Shown piece after piece: positions 46,333 through 58,680 of a stretch of 64,000 nucleotides of DNA (the first letter of the stretch is position 1; each line of letters opens with the position of its first letter). The translations under genes were made by a program, and so were the position numbers. The notes below the pieces were generated by a model, which was not told where the DNA came from, did no database searches, and saw only the letters and a program-made list of their open reading frames with translations. This DNA is from Rhytidiadelphus loreus (Eukaryota; Streptophyta; Bryopsida; Hypnales; Hylocomiaceae): positions 41,483,001-41,547,000 of the forward strand of contig OX344765.1 in NCBI GenBank assembly GCA_947034895.1, given 5' to 3'.

Positions 46333-47544
46333 CATCGACATTCCTACACAAGCTTGCCATGAGACACTTCCAAAGTGCTCCAAAGCTCTCATGCAAGATC
46401 TCCTTTCGCAACAATTTATAAATCGGGATTCTCCAGCTAAATCTTTCAAACAAGAATATGAACACGACAATTACCAACGGTATCTGCAAATTTGACAACA
46501 TGCACTCATTTCCCAGCCTTCGGCAAAGAGAAAGCTTGGAAGAAAATTGTCCTCTCGAGGTTCGTTGCAACAAAGTTTTTATTTCCAGACTCACCATGCG
46601 AGTTCCGACTGTACATTACATAGTGTGGCAGGTTTATAGAGAAAGGCCTGTGAAAAATTTCCTAGGATCCACAGACCTAAGAAACTGGAAAAATAATGTG
46701 GTCAACCTTTCTTTTGACACTCTTTTGACACACATCTGCGGTGCCACTGACCACCTCCGGATTTCCAACTTCACTTCCTGATTTTTGACAATGGAAACCC
46801 TTCAAATCTATACGTATGAGTAAAATATCATCTCCGCCAACTCCTGCAGATGTCAAAACCACGTCATTATTAGTACATTGTGTTCGTTGGAAGAATATCA
46901 GAGTACTACAACTGCGAAGTACGAACAAGTGGAAGCCGTGAACGGTTCTTTCTGGGGGGTCTGTTTGAACACTACTGATACATGAATCAAACAAACCCAA
47001 GCTCTCAAAAGAAAGAAAACAAGTGTTACACGAGCTGGATCAAGGGCACCTCGGCCAAGAAGATGGTATGAAAAACACAGGCATCTTGATTTACGAGGGT
47101 CTGCAAGGCGACATCTATACTACTCGCTAAGGATTTGTTCCTGGAGTCGCAATCCCAGTTTTAGGATTCTCTATAGAAAGCGCTGAATTGTTCATAATAT
47201 TTCTTGGGCGCCTGCCTTTCAGTATTTGCAACAAGAATCTAGATTCGTTCTGTAAAATATGTTGAGCTCAAAATATAAAGCTTTCCCAATATCCGCAGCT
47301 TTTAACTCGATTCACTCACGCATTCTACAGTGATTCTCAAGTTTTTTGAAATATAACGATTTGGTAGGGTGAAAAGTGGAGACGGTGCAGCTTCTGCACA
47401 GCTCTAGAATGTTGTGCTGATCATCTGAAACTTCAGTCTAATTTCGAGGTCATAAAAGTTAAAGTGGTACTTGTGCAGCATCTCCTTTCAATACCCAGCC
47501 AGAGGTAATTCCTTTTAAATATTTTTAACGAATAGAAATTGTAC
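46333..47544 (-). other. 3' region of the xylose isomerase gene
   Basis: This moderately GC-rich DNA between the last resolved xylose isomerase exon and the tRNA should hold the final small exon and the 3' UTR. Candidate acceptors on the minus strand are gtttcag before 47424 (six codons, then TAG at 47406-47404) and tgtacag near 46605 (a SELAW peptide, then TGA, with AATAAA close behind). Neither matches the family's C terminus well enough to choose. Confidence 0.45.
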
Positions 47545-50500
47545 CTGTTTGCCAGAGACAATGGCTGGCTCTCCTGCTTCCAAAGCATGCTTTTCAAGCT
47601 CCTCAAACCCGACTTTCCCTTCCTGCAAAGCATTAGCGTGTGGGAGTATCTTTAATACTAAAATAGTTTACGGTTATAATCAACTACACTGATTTGTTCT
47701 AATAGTGCGTGTGACGCTAATTTACCAAAGTCACCCTATTTTGAATTCGTGCAGGTTGGAATATGCCTGTTTTGAACCAATTTCCACAAAAATGAAATTT
47801 TGTGGTGACACTAATTTTTTGAGGTGACAGTAATTTCCTCCCCGCTTCACTATTAGGACAAATCAGTGTAGCCCGAAAATCAACAGCAGCATAAGCTAAC
47901 AAGCCTGAGGGCGCTGGTGTAAAGAGCGGAGACATTATTTATTACCTCAATGAGCTTTCCAAGTGGGGAGTTGAAGCTTGCGTATCGATCCTCAACAAGC
48001 TTTGTGAGTCTACCTCCCTGAAAATTGAACCAAATATAAATTTGTTAAGATACTGCATAAGACTACCAGTTCCGAAACATCTATAGTGGTTTAGGAATCT
48101 TAAGTCTAGATACTATTGAGTTTTTAAAATTATTTACCTCCAAAATATTGGCAGCGTTACGAAGACCCCGAGCTATGGTATCTATGCCTGATACATGGGC
48201 AATGAAGAGATCTTCCACGTCCACACTCTCTCTCCTCCTGCATTCCTCACAAGATAATTAGGTACGTGAAAATTCTCTCCTTCCATAACATCTTTGAAAT
48301 CAGATCCTCACACCTTGAGCCCATCCTGACATATACTTGCTTTGAAGCATTTCTACAAATATGTTTTGAGTTCGATATTTGACAGTAAACTGCCTAACTC
48401 ATGAATCATCGTCATTCTAAAGTTGCAGACTCTTGGAGCCACATGACTATTGACAGTACTAATTCTCACATTATTTGAGCGATCTCTATGTCCATAGAAA
48501 AATGGGTGCAAGTCCATACTACTCAAGAATGTTTTGTCTCAGAAAGAATTGTGATGAAGTTCCAAGCTACCACACAGCACAAGATCTGAGGGTTTCTGAA
48601 GTGCTCACAATTTTGCGTCAAAGTTGAATCCGCCAGGTGCCAACCCACCCTTCACAGTGCAAGTAAATTTTCCAAGTTAGTACATCATTCATTATACCCA
48701 CACTCTACCACATATCAGTCGAATAAAAATTTGATCTACACAAGGGACCACTATTAAGGCGTCTATGCCTGCAAAGAACGGTTCTGCATTCTGTCCATTG
48801 TGAGGAAGTTTTGTAATCACTTACATTCTTTATTACAGAAAGCATAACAAGAGTTGCCTCGCTGATATCAGTGAGAAATTGATCAGTGTCCCATCCTGCA
48901 TGCCCTCCTCTATGTTAGATTTCCTACCCATGTCGATGAAACCAAGGCAAAACACTTTTATCATTATAACAAAGAACTCCAAAATATAACATAAAAGGTG
49001 TAGTAGTTGAACCTGTTTGAGCATCGCCTGTGTTGGCATCAACACTACCAAGCATGCCATTGATACGTGCGGTCTCCAGCTCATGGTGACAGCTGTAAAA
49101 AATAAAGAATGATTTTTTAAAATTTAATAAACTGACGTTTCTGAAATGGAATAAAATAAAACGTATCATTTTCTATCTCGACACGGGTGGATGCATCAAT
49201 CAGTCTAAGCTGCCTGAGGGAATTATCAAGAGTAAGCTGTAATTTCTACATGAGAAGTGCAGTTACAACAGCCCTGGCAACGACAAATACCTGTGTCCGG
49301 ACAGGGTAGCGTGATTGCACTCCAAGTTCAGCTTATATTCCTCTGCAGGAATCCACAAAATACGTGAGAGGAGTCCTCATATGCCCTTCTTTTCACACCT
49401 ACAGAAGTAGTACCACTACTACAATGTAGTCTGTCTTTCTGCTCGTGTTCCACTTTAAGTTTCTAGAGTCATTGCTGTACCGACCAAGAATGGTTGTAGG
49501 AATATATTTAGCAGACTTCTGAAGCCAAGCGAGTTCACAACAATGTACATTACCTCACTGTTGACAGATGAATAGCTGCGAAAACATAAAAGCAAATTAA
49601 ATTATAGTCCATACCTGAGAGTCCGTAATTCTTCAGGAATCCCATGGTGGTTGCCGCATCCCAATCGTACCTGGAGATCAAAGTATGTTAAGTCAGGTCA
49701 TCCCAGTCATTTTAGATAAGGTATTACAGCGAGTTACTCTTGCCTCCTTAAAGAGCCAAAAATGGCAAAGAGACGACAAGATACTCTACAAAATAGGTTA
49801 AGGAAATTGACTAGTTTCAGGTGAAGCTACAAACTGGTGCTTTGTTGGCTCTTGTGGCTTTGGCTCCAACAACAGGGTTCCTGCAAATGAAAGCAAGGAC
49901 CGATTCATGAAGTCTCGGGATGTTGCAACAGTAACAAAAACCAAGTAGGTGCTCAGAAATAGTGTCGAATCAAACTGGGGTCCCATTTACCTTGAAAACC
50001 AATTTTCTTCTTATATGCTGCAGCTGAATGCAAGAAAGTAGCCTAAGCACATAACGGACATAAAACTTAGTATTCATGTATGATTTCGTGAACGGGTTGT
50101 ATACCTGTACTGTACATTAAGCACTTTGAGACCGTTACGTCACAGTGATAAACTAATAGACTAAGATTTAAGAAAACTGGTCTAGGAATTTTCATGAGAA
50201 GCTACTGGAGAAGCTTCTAAGTCATGGAGACACGTTAAGGCAACATTATGCACTAAGATCATAATCTTGTAAATGAGAAGAGAGGCCACACCATGTGATC
50301 AAGTTCCTTCTTCAAGTCTGTATTCAGAAGGGTCTGATAACCTTCGCGCCCACCCCAAAATACATAATTCTCTCCTCCAAGTCGTTTTGTCACCTGCGTA
50401 CAGATTTCACAGTAAATCAAATCAACTGCGTATAGATTTTTACGTTATTCTTAAACCAATGCATACTCCTAGTAGAGAGTTACTATCTTCAACTAGTCAC

Positions 50501-53064
50501 AATAATCTGCCATTATATTTTGTAAGCATGTTATTAGGAACAAGGGATACAGGATCTGAAATTAACCTCAATCGCCTTCTTGACCTGAGCGGCAGCGTAT
50601 GCATAAACGCGGACGTCCGGGCTGCCAGAGACAATATGAGAGGGTGATAACATATTCAAGCCATCTCACCAAAAATGAAGAAAAGCTATCGACTACACTG
50701 CTTTAGTTAACCGTTGCCCTAGAAAGAGGTTGAAAAGACCTTGTAGCAGCTCCATGCATAAACCGAGGGTGCTTGAAAAGCTGGGCCGTTCCCCAAAGTG
50801 GTCGTATGTTAGTTCCCTCCTGTTTTAACAGAAACGTCTTAGTCCCAGTGGTTCATCCTAAAATAAACCCAAAAAAATACACCTTAGAGTAGCGCTACAA
50901 TGCCAAAACTGCATTCATAAATAAAATTTTGAACCTGTAATTTTTCTGCAATTGAAACAATGTAGTCAAGGTTTGCATTGGACTCCTGTCACACAAAAAC
51001 ACATCATATCATTAGTACGTTCATCAATGAGATCCTAATTCTCTATAGTTCATTCTGTTTTCTCCATTCAGCTCTCCCTATTAATTTAACTGGGGAACAA
51101 GAACAAGGCACTGTCACAAGTTCAAAGAAAGGATCCTAACCTCAAGTGTAGACCCCTCAGGCGCAATGTCACGATCATGGAAACACCATTTCTCAACTCC
51201 CAGCTTCTTGAGGAACTCGAAATTTGCTCTCACTGCGTCAGTGAAAGAATAACAAGTTGTCAAAAAATGCCAGAAAATCACTGCAATCAAATATCAAAAG
51301 CAGCTAGACAACAAAGAGCTAAGACCATTGAAGAATATAAACCAGGTAAGTCATCTATTCACCACAAATCAGTATAGTTGCCCTAAAGCTTCAATGACAC
51401 GAGCTACCTCAACCAGGCTGTGCCACAATAATTGCACTACAATCTGCAAATAGAAGAAAGAAATGATTAGAAATTGTACTTCTTCTTGCAGCAACGGCGA
51501 GCGAATTACTGCCGTCATCCCAAGGCCACAGCTTCGTGGCGGAGCCAAAGGGGTCACCCCCATCTCCCCGGAAAGTGTGCCAGAATGCAACACTGAAACG
51601 CAGCCAATCCTGCAACAATCAAACCTGCAGACTTCAGAACCCTCAGCTAAACCCTCACAAGTAAAATGCATGGTATTCATTGTTTTATGGCTAGAACTAT
51701 TGGCATATCTAATCCATTCGCTCCCTAAGCTTTCATATATATCAGTGTCAGTGAGACCTCAAAACTCAAAGAGTAAAGAGAATCTTGAAATCGGAAGGAA
51801 TTTGTCGACCTGAAGAATTGCATACAACAGAAGATGCTCAATTGATAGAGGTATGGCGTGGTTTTATTATAAACAGAGTTCAGAGCTGATGCAAGCATAT
51901 TATAGTTGGCCTAGAAGATGACGCAGCCCTTTGTGTAATCATCACTTTCATGCTTAATTATTATTTTTTTAAACTGAAATTTTGAAATAGACTAGAACAT
52001 AATAATAATAATGAGACCAAGAAATTCTAATTTCTCGACCTAACCTTCATCTTCTTGCCAAAGATCAACTCTTCAGCATTGTAGTATTTGTAAGCGAGAG
52101 GGTTGTGGCTTGAAGGTCCCTGAACATATAGCAACAATATTAAGTTCCTCATCCACCTAAGATGTGATCTGATGTATACATGAAGCTACAAAACATTCTT
52201 GGGTACTACCGTAGTGGCCTGGCACCTTATTGAGAACAGTACCAAGTATAATAGTTCTTTAGAATAGAATTTAGGACAAAATCATAGCAAATCAAATGAA
52301 AGTGAAGTTATGACATAATTTCACATGTGAAGACAATAATTCCTTGAAGCTCTCAACCAGTTCAAATTGCAAAACAAGGTGTCACGGATTCCTTTTCATG
52401 CCAAACTCAGAGGGAACTCAACAAGGATTCTCTAGTATTCCAGAACCCTAGTGAAACAAATTATCCCTCCCTCGAAATTCTGCTTTGACCTAGGAATTCA
52501 TGTACCTCATACTTGATGTACGAAATGTTGGGGAAATACTCCCCTTCCCAGTCTTTACCATCGGTAGCAAGGTTTCCATCCACGCTACACGTGATGTCCG
52601 CTACCTTCATGTAGAAAAACAAGGAGTGATCAGAAAAACATTCAATCTAATAAAGTAGAAATAAGGGAAAGGAAAGCAGAATGTGAGCAAGATGTGTCAA
52701 TACCCTGAGATATTAAATTATTATTCCTATTAGAGGGCCTCGTAAGAGAGCCTTTACGAGACCATGACTTCAATTCCTATATTTCCTCAAAATAAATCTT
52801 CAGAGAACTAGAAAGGTTAAGTGAAAGAACATCTGAATCAAGTCGAACATATTTTTCAATAACAAAAGATTCTCAAATTCTTCCAAAGCCCTCCCCGCCT
52901 CTGCGAAATTGAATAAGACTTTCATAAACATCAAGGGAGAAACTATAAGCTTAAGCATGGGACAGAAATCGAAGGCAAATTGGATGTGTACTGTTGCTCA
53001 CCCTGTGGCAGCTGCAACTCAGGACAGCTCCAAGCAGCACAACCGAGAACAGCAAAGCCTTCAT
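47545..53064 (-). CDS. xylA: Xylose isomerase (EC 5.3.1.5), plant class II type, at least 19 exons
   Basis: It interconverts D-xylose and D-xylulose, with divalent metals. Minus-strand exons: 53064-53002, 52604-52506, 52119-52045, 51609-51480, 51232-51141, 50985-50935, 50819-50740, 50621-50567, 50393-50292, 50042-49991, 49880-49835, 49670-49615, 49342-49291, 49092-49013, 48895-48825, 48649-48609, 48237-48138, 48017-47946, 47622-47545. All introns are GT-AG, and phases join to 465 residues without a break. Visible sites are catalytic H141 and D144 ([12 protein letters not shown]), E272 and K274 ([18 protein letters not shown]), E308 and H311 ([12 protein letters not shown]), D336 ([14 protein letters not shown]), D347 and D349, and D379 (GGFNFDAK). 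Residues 1-18 are hydrophobic with a Lys near the start, a likely signal peptide as in plant homologues. The last exon (about 6-12 residues expected) is unresolved; 47424-47404 is one candidate. Confidence 0.96.
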
Positions 53065-53223
53065 CGTGATTCCCTTCACTTCTTTAAGCATATATCTGCA
53101 TTCAAAGCGTGTTTAGAATCCACTCCTGCAGTGTACACTTCCAATTACGAAACGCGCAAAACAAACCATGATATATTCCATAAACCCACAATCAAGAAGA
53201 AGACCTAAGCAGGGGACCCGGCG

Positions 53224-53230
53224 TTTTATA
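53224..53230 (-). promoter_or_regulatory. TATA box of the xylose isomerase gene
   Basis: The minus strand reads ccTATAAAAcgcc here, 160 bp before the start codon. That would put the transcription start near 53200 and give a 5' UTR of about 130 bases with no upstream ATG in a long frame. Confidence 0.6.
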
Positions 53231-54160
53231 GGGTTTGGAAGACCTTTTCAATCCCTTTTTTATGGCGAGGAGTGGGAGTTCATTGATCGCTTGTTTGATT
53301 AGGAGACTAACAGTGACACATCACCACTGCAATCCAACAAAACATGCAAAGAATGCAGATCAACAAGGTACCCACGTGGAAAGCAAGATGTGGATTGAAT
53401 CACTAAATTCAGAACCAGGCACAAATTACAAAAGTTTTCAGCACTTTTTAACACTCCATCTAATCTATTTCTTAACCTCTCTTGGTGTCAGAACTAATAA
53501 CTCGCAAAAGAAGGAACGATTACAATTTCAAAACTTAGATAATAAGAATAGAGCTGTATCCAACAATTTGATAACAAGCTTGTAAATTGTGAAGCAAGAA
53601 CTGACACCCATCAATTGCCCAAAGGAATTATACGACTTTGCAACCTCCGCTAATGTTTCAACCCAAATTGATGTACCAAGCAATGTACCTAGATGTAGAG
53701 CTGGAAACGAACATTCACTAGAAGTGAAAGTTTGAATGCTGAGAACAAAAGCTGCAAGTTGGGGTTCTAGAGGATAAAAGCAAAACAAGCAAGGAGGAGC
53801 AGCAGCAGCAGCAGCACCGCCATAACTAACCTGGTGCAAAGCATGTTCCGTGAGAGAGTTCAATTGTGTGACACCTCAATTGTACCTCCAAATTCTATCA
53901 TTCCACGGCAGCAGAGACGATGTAAAAGAAACAGCTGGGCGGATAAATTTGTTGGAATGTGGAATGATAGACTTTGGACTTGAGTTCCGTTTGTTCTGAA
54001 CTGAAGATGCTCAGGCTGAGTTTCCAAAAATACAGTGGGCGTTGCCGGCCGTTGTCCCAGCATATATGGCCAGCAGTTACCCTACCTGAAAAGGTCAGGT
54101 TTGGCACAAATTAAGTCATTTTTGTAAAAATAAAAATAAAAGTGACACGTGTCATCTTTT
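53231..54160 (-). promoter_or_regulatory. Upstream region of the xylose isomerase gene
   Basis: This unique, moderately GC-rich DNA extends to about 54110, beyond which AT-rich DNA begins. It contains a (GCA)6 microsatellite at 53799-53816 and the palindrome GACACGTGTC at 54144-54153, an ABRE/G-box type core 1.1 kb from the start codon. Frames of about 100-116 codons on both strands lack domains and conserved structure, so I read this as promoter rather than gene. Confidence 0.45.
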
Positions 54161-55387
54161 GAATGGTGTGAGGTGATGTGAACCCTCAGAATCGGACATG
54201 GAATTTCAATTTCAGCACTTGTGTTATGAATCAAACGGTAAACTTGAATATATTGTAACATTGTTAAGCAACCCCTACGCTTCCCCCTTGGATCCCAAGG
54301 AAAGTGGAATAATCCTTCCCAAGATCCTTAGGGTGGATTGAGTTTGATCTCCATCAGGAACTTCAAGGCATGTGAATATGGTGCCATATTGACATTAAAA
54401 TAGTAGATTGTTGAGTTGATGTAGGGATTAATGCCAAAGTGATGTCAAATTAACAGGTGTTTAGTCAATGCAAGTTTGGCTCTAGAATGGATTGTCATTC
54501 TCGTGCTAAATGGGTGCTCAAATTAATATACTTATTTTTTATACTAGAATAGGTCGAAATTAGCATCAGGTAATTTTGATGTAAAAATTGCACTAGTTGT
54601 GCTATAAAACAACAACATGCAATTTAGACTTTGGCAATATGTGAAGATGACAATGATAGAGCGGCTTCTAGAATTACACTAGTTTGGTGTTGACTTGACA
54701 CCATGTGAGAATGGTCACAACTACAATATCGTGTTTTTTGATGTTAAACTGGCACCACAATTTTACTGAAATGAGACTGTATTTTTAGGGTTTAGGATAG
54801 TAATCAATGTTTTCTTGATGTTAAAATGGCTTTGAAATGATATGAAGATGGCGACATATATTTCTAACATGAACACTATACCATCATATGTTGGAGATGC
54901 AAGTATGATGCCACAATGGCATTGAAATGAGGCACACCAACATCATGAACTTTTGATGCCATTTTAGTATACAAAATTGTGCTAAAACATTACATTTTGA
55001 TAGACAAGTTGTCTTCAACCTCATAATGAAGTACAACTGTTTATATGGATTCAGATGTCATTTCTAAGAGTGGAATCTAAGGTTCACATATTGATCCCAT
55101 TCACATTGACCATATCTGAATTACATGTTTCGTACTAACTATTATCAATTGAATAGGTCATTCCATACCATAAAAACTTGGTCATATTCAAAATGCAGGA
55201 AAATCTTCTACTTGTTTCCACGTACCACAAAAAATTCCTCATGTACTTCCAAGTTGTATGTCTTCATTCTCACCTGTAGTAAAATGATACAAACTTTATT
55301 AGTCTATAGCACCAACATACAAGACACACACAACAAGTCCAATTAAAACTACTATAGTACATTTTCTGGAAAGAATTGAAAAACATA
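54161..55387. other. AT-rich DNA with a degenerate short motif series
   Basis: No gene is recognised. A loosely repeated motif of the form ttgatgttaaaatggca/gatgccacaatgg, in either orientation, appears at about 54379, 54430, 54575, 54690, 54752, 54814, 54905 and 54952. It looks like an eroded tandem or nested repeat. Confidence 0.35.
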
Positions 55388-55391
55388 TTAA

Positions 55392-56302
55392 CTCTTAAAG
55401 GACCGTCACTATACTTTCACCAAAAATGCTCCAAAACTGCCATTTCTAGTACAAATGCTCCAAAACTGCCATTTCTAACTATAGGATCTTGTATTATATA
55501 GTATCAAAAACATGTAGTAAAAATTTCAAACATTTCCACTTGGTGGATTGCAAGATATAAGCATTCAAATTAACTAAAATCATTGTTTTTACCCTGCAAA
55601 AAGCAGGGCAGCTGCACTTCACAAGCTCACATTTCTATGAAAAAATGACCTAAATGGTGGTGCTTCTTTGGATTTGTTTTCCTAGACAAGTTGGCCACAT
55701 GCTTGAAAATTTTCAGATCATTTGGAATAGTACAACATATAGGAAAAAAATAGTAAGTAGGTAGTAGTAGAGAATGATTAAAAATACTAAATTATTTACA
55801 ATTTAAATATGGAATTGAAAATTTCCAATCCCAATGGTCGAAATGTTGTAATAATGTATCTACATCCTAAAATTTTATTTTTGTCCAAAAATATTTAAAA
55901 TTGGATAAGATAAAGGATTTCAAAGTTTATTTTAGAGTAGGAAATCCAAAACTGCCCGCAAACAAACATTTGACTCATAACTTTTGACTCATTGATCAAA
56001 ATGGAATGATTCAAAGCTTTTCGTGTATATAAAACTCTAGAAAATCAATTCCAAATTTTTGTTTCTGAAAAAAGTGATTTTTTCTGATCTGCCCGAACTG
56101 CCCAGTTACAGAAAAAAAGTAACATATTAGGTTATAACTTTTTACTCGTATTTCCAAATGTCATGAAATTTGGTGCATATGAAAGATCTTCCTTGCCCCC
56201 ACATTCTATTAAAATTTCAGCCCCAAATATGAAAATCTCCGCTCATAGGTACCTGCCCAAAATTTCTATACAACCAAAAAACACAGTCCGGTCCTTTAGG
56301 GG
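55392..56302 (-). mobile_element. TTAA-flanked TIR element, family C, copy 1
   Basis: TTAA (55388-55391) is followed by CTCTTAAAGGACCGTC. The other end is GTCCGGTCCTTTAGGGG followed by TTAA (56303-56306). Read inward from the right, the terminus is CCCCTAAAGGACCGGAC, an inverted match of 11 of 14 or better to the left end. The 911-bp interior carries paired aactgcc motifs and is related in reverse to 16994-17924. It is non-coding. Confidence 0.75.
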
Positions 56303-56306
56303 TTAA

Positions 56307-56707
56307 ACTAAATATAAGTTTCAATACTTAATATATAGAGAAGCCTACTTGAAATTGTTCCCTCCATTTGTTCTTAGGTCAACAATTTTTGTTGTAGAAT
56401 CATATTAGGCAAATAAAAAAGATTATGAAATTGTCATGAGCCATATACAATACAATAATATAAAATACATATTGGCTATTGCAATGCCCAAAGTATACAT
56501 ACATATGTAATATATAATCAACTTACATACTTCTCAAGCATTTGTAGAAAATACTTTCCTATAAAAAAACTATGCAATAAAAAAGGTCTTCAAGCAATGC
56601 TTCATATAGTTACCCTAATATGGTAGGACCAAAAGTTGACAAACTATAAAATAAGGTAAAGCAAAGGATAATTCAAGTATTGTTTTAAGCAATACAAATT
56701 TTAAAGT
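56307..56707. other. AT-rich intergenic DNA
   Basis: Nothing is recognisable between the TTAA element and the end of the decayed gene at 56708. Confidence 0.5.
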
Positions 56708-58680
56708 TTAAGATTGGCCTCCCAAATCACCCATAGCTTCATTTAATCTATTGATTATATGAATTTGTTTCATATTATTGACCTCTTCCAATGCCACGCC
56801 TTCCCAATGTGCCATCATCCTATGATCTTCCATTGTTTTTTGTGCCTCAAGGTTACTACCTGCCATGGCCAATGAAAGAACATGAAACAACCACCCTGCT
56901 TGTTCTAATTTAATCTCAACCGGTGCATCAACATCATACATCTCACCATATATGGCTTTTGCAATAGCGCCATGTATGGCCTTGCTTCCAAAAGGATTCA
57001 GACATCCATCAAAATTTACCTTCACCCTTCAAAAATCACATGCATAATTATTTCCAATATGACATTATTGGACAATAAAATATGATCAAATAAAAAGGCA
57101 TTCAAACAATGGTAATAGGAAGGAAATTTGTACAAATACTACACTTAATTTTAGTTCTTCCATCTTGGCTCCTCGTTGTGCAATTTCTTCAAGAGTGGCA
57201 TTGCTGAGCAAAACTAGAACACCTAAGAGCTGAAACAATTATGTTTTTGCTATGCCTCCAAAATTTGACCTCCGATTTGAAAATGTCCTAATAATTGTAG
57301 ATTTGATGCTACATGCAGAAGGTCTAGGCTCATTCTACATTTTTATGAAGGCAGCACGAGCTATAGCATCTTCATCAATCTCAAAAGACATAAGTATAGC
57401 TTCCATCATCATATCGATTGAAGGAAACATTGTGGAAAAATCATAAGCACCAAAAAGAACTTTGTTGATGATCCCTGGAAGCTACAAAAATAAATGTAGA
57501 ATGAAATAGTCAAAACCATTTTAGTTATTATAACCATTTTATATATAGACGATATTTTTTAAATGAGGCCTACTTCAATACAATATGGTAAGCAATCATG
57601 TCTTCTTTATTGTGAAACATTATCTTAATCTCGATAAAGTCTAGATAATCAGGAATTTCTTCATTCTTTTGAAGGATCTCTTTTAAAGCATTTGTTGCCA
57701 CTTTTAAAGACGACTGACACTCAAAAAGGGAATCTTTGTACTGCTTGCATTGCTTTAGAATTTAATATTTTGAATCCTGTAATATGCTTCAGTTTTGTTA
57801 ACTCAAGTAGGTGTTGCACTAATTTTAGAATCTATAGTTATCCTTCCCACACGAGTTCTTCCAATATTTTCTAGTTCATGTGCATTTGTTGGCTCACTTG
57901 TCTATGGAATATGGAATCCTTGATTGTCCAGTCTTCTATGTTCAAGATCTGGAATACCCATTAGATGAGATTTCCCTACTGGGAAGGGCCGCGAGTTCCC
58001 AAGTGGGAAATTGGACGAAATTGGACGAAACTGGCCGTTTGCAAGGCCTGCTGACGGCCACGTCGATTTTAAAAAAAAAATTTAATAAAAAAAAAATTTA
58101 ACTTTGTTTTTCATTTTAAGAACTTTAATTTTGAATTTTGAATTTTTTTGAAAAAAACAACAACTATTATCCGTGTTCGATGGGGCCCAGGGGAACGAAC
58201 AGGGGAACGAAGCTGGGAATAGCCTAAAACAGCCCTCCAGCCCCTCCAATCACATCTAATGTTACTCATCACCATTGACAAAGTTGAGGTCATCACCTAA
58301 CATCAATAGAATCAACAAGTATTATATCTAATACTTTTAAATGTCCATAATCAAATTTAACTGTAGATAGGACTTAATCACTATTTTTTTAATATATTCT
58401 AGTATAGGTAATGAGAATTAAGTCTTATCTTCTGGTAGAGTAGATAGGATAGGTGAAGACAAAACTGGATTTTCTGTTTGTTTCCCACCACTTCTCAGAT
58501 AGTGAGCTTCCTTCAACAATGATGTTGTATGCTCTTCAACAACATGACGTTGGCTTTTAGTCCTTGGATGGGGCATTTGTTGTCATCTACCATTGCCAGC
58601 TTGTTTAAATGCAACCCGTACATCTTCTGATACCCGTTGAGCCATTTCAAATCCTAAATTCAACAAAGTGACTAAGTAAG
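56708..58680 (-). pseudogene. Decayed multi-exon gene of unknown function
   Basis: Minus-strand pieces follow one another with plausible splice sites. A start MAQRVSEDVRVAFKQAGNGR (from 58645) is broken by TGA, and the same frame then continues to 58425. Next is an ILKLVQHLLELTKLKHITGF piece (near 57830-57740) with TAA and TAG stops just before it and a one-base frameshift in a T-run near 57727. Then come NEEIPDYLDFIEIKIMF (57650), LPGIINKVLFGAYDFSTMF (57482), LLGVLVLLSNATLEEIAQRG (57230) and a terminal exon of about 105 codons ending at 56708. Composition is helical, perhaps ARM/HEAT-like, but I do not recognise the family. Stops plus frameshift indicate it is inactive. Confidence 0.55.

Noticed and set aside
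46310..46781. Overlapping frames of 95-107 codons near the tRNA gene
   Set aside because: They overlap the tRNA or lie in the probable 3' UTR of xylose isomerase, with no domain on either strand.
51369..51480. Extension of xylose isomerase exon 4 through an open intron frame
   Set aside because: The frame stays open past the donor at 51479-51478, but the next homologous exon (51232-51141) joins in phase only after splicing, and the extra residues do not match the family.
53528..53863. 111-codon minus frame with an alanine run upstream of xylose isomerase
   Set aside because: The alanine run is the (GCA)6 microsatellite. There is no homology, and the location fits promoter DNA.
57960..58250. 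GC-richer patches possibly forming a SINE or promoter
   Set aside because: Short palindromes and gggaacgaa repeats are present, but there are no pol III boxes, no clear termini and no gene start. They resemble patches near 19500 and 45230 too loosely to call.
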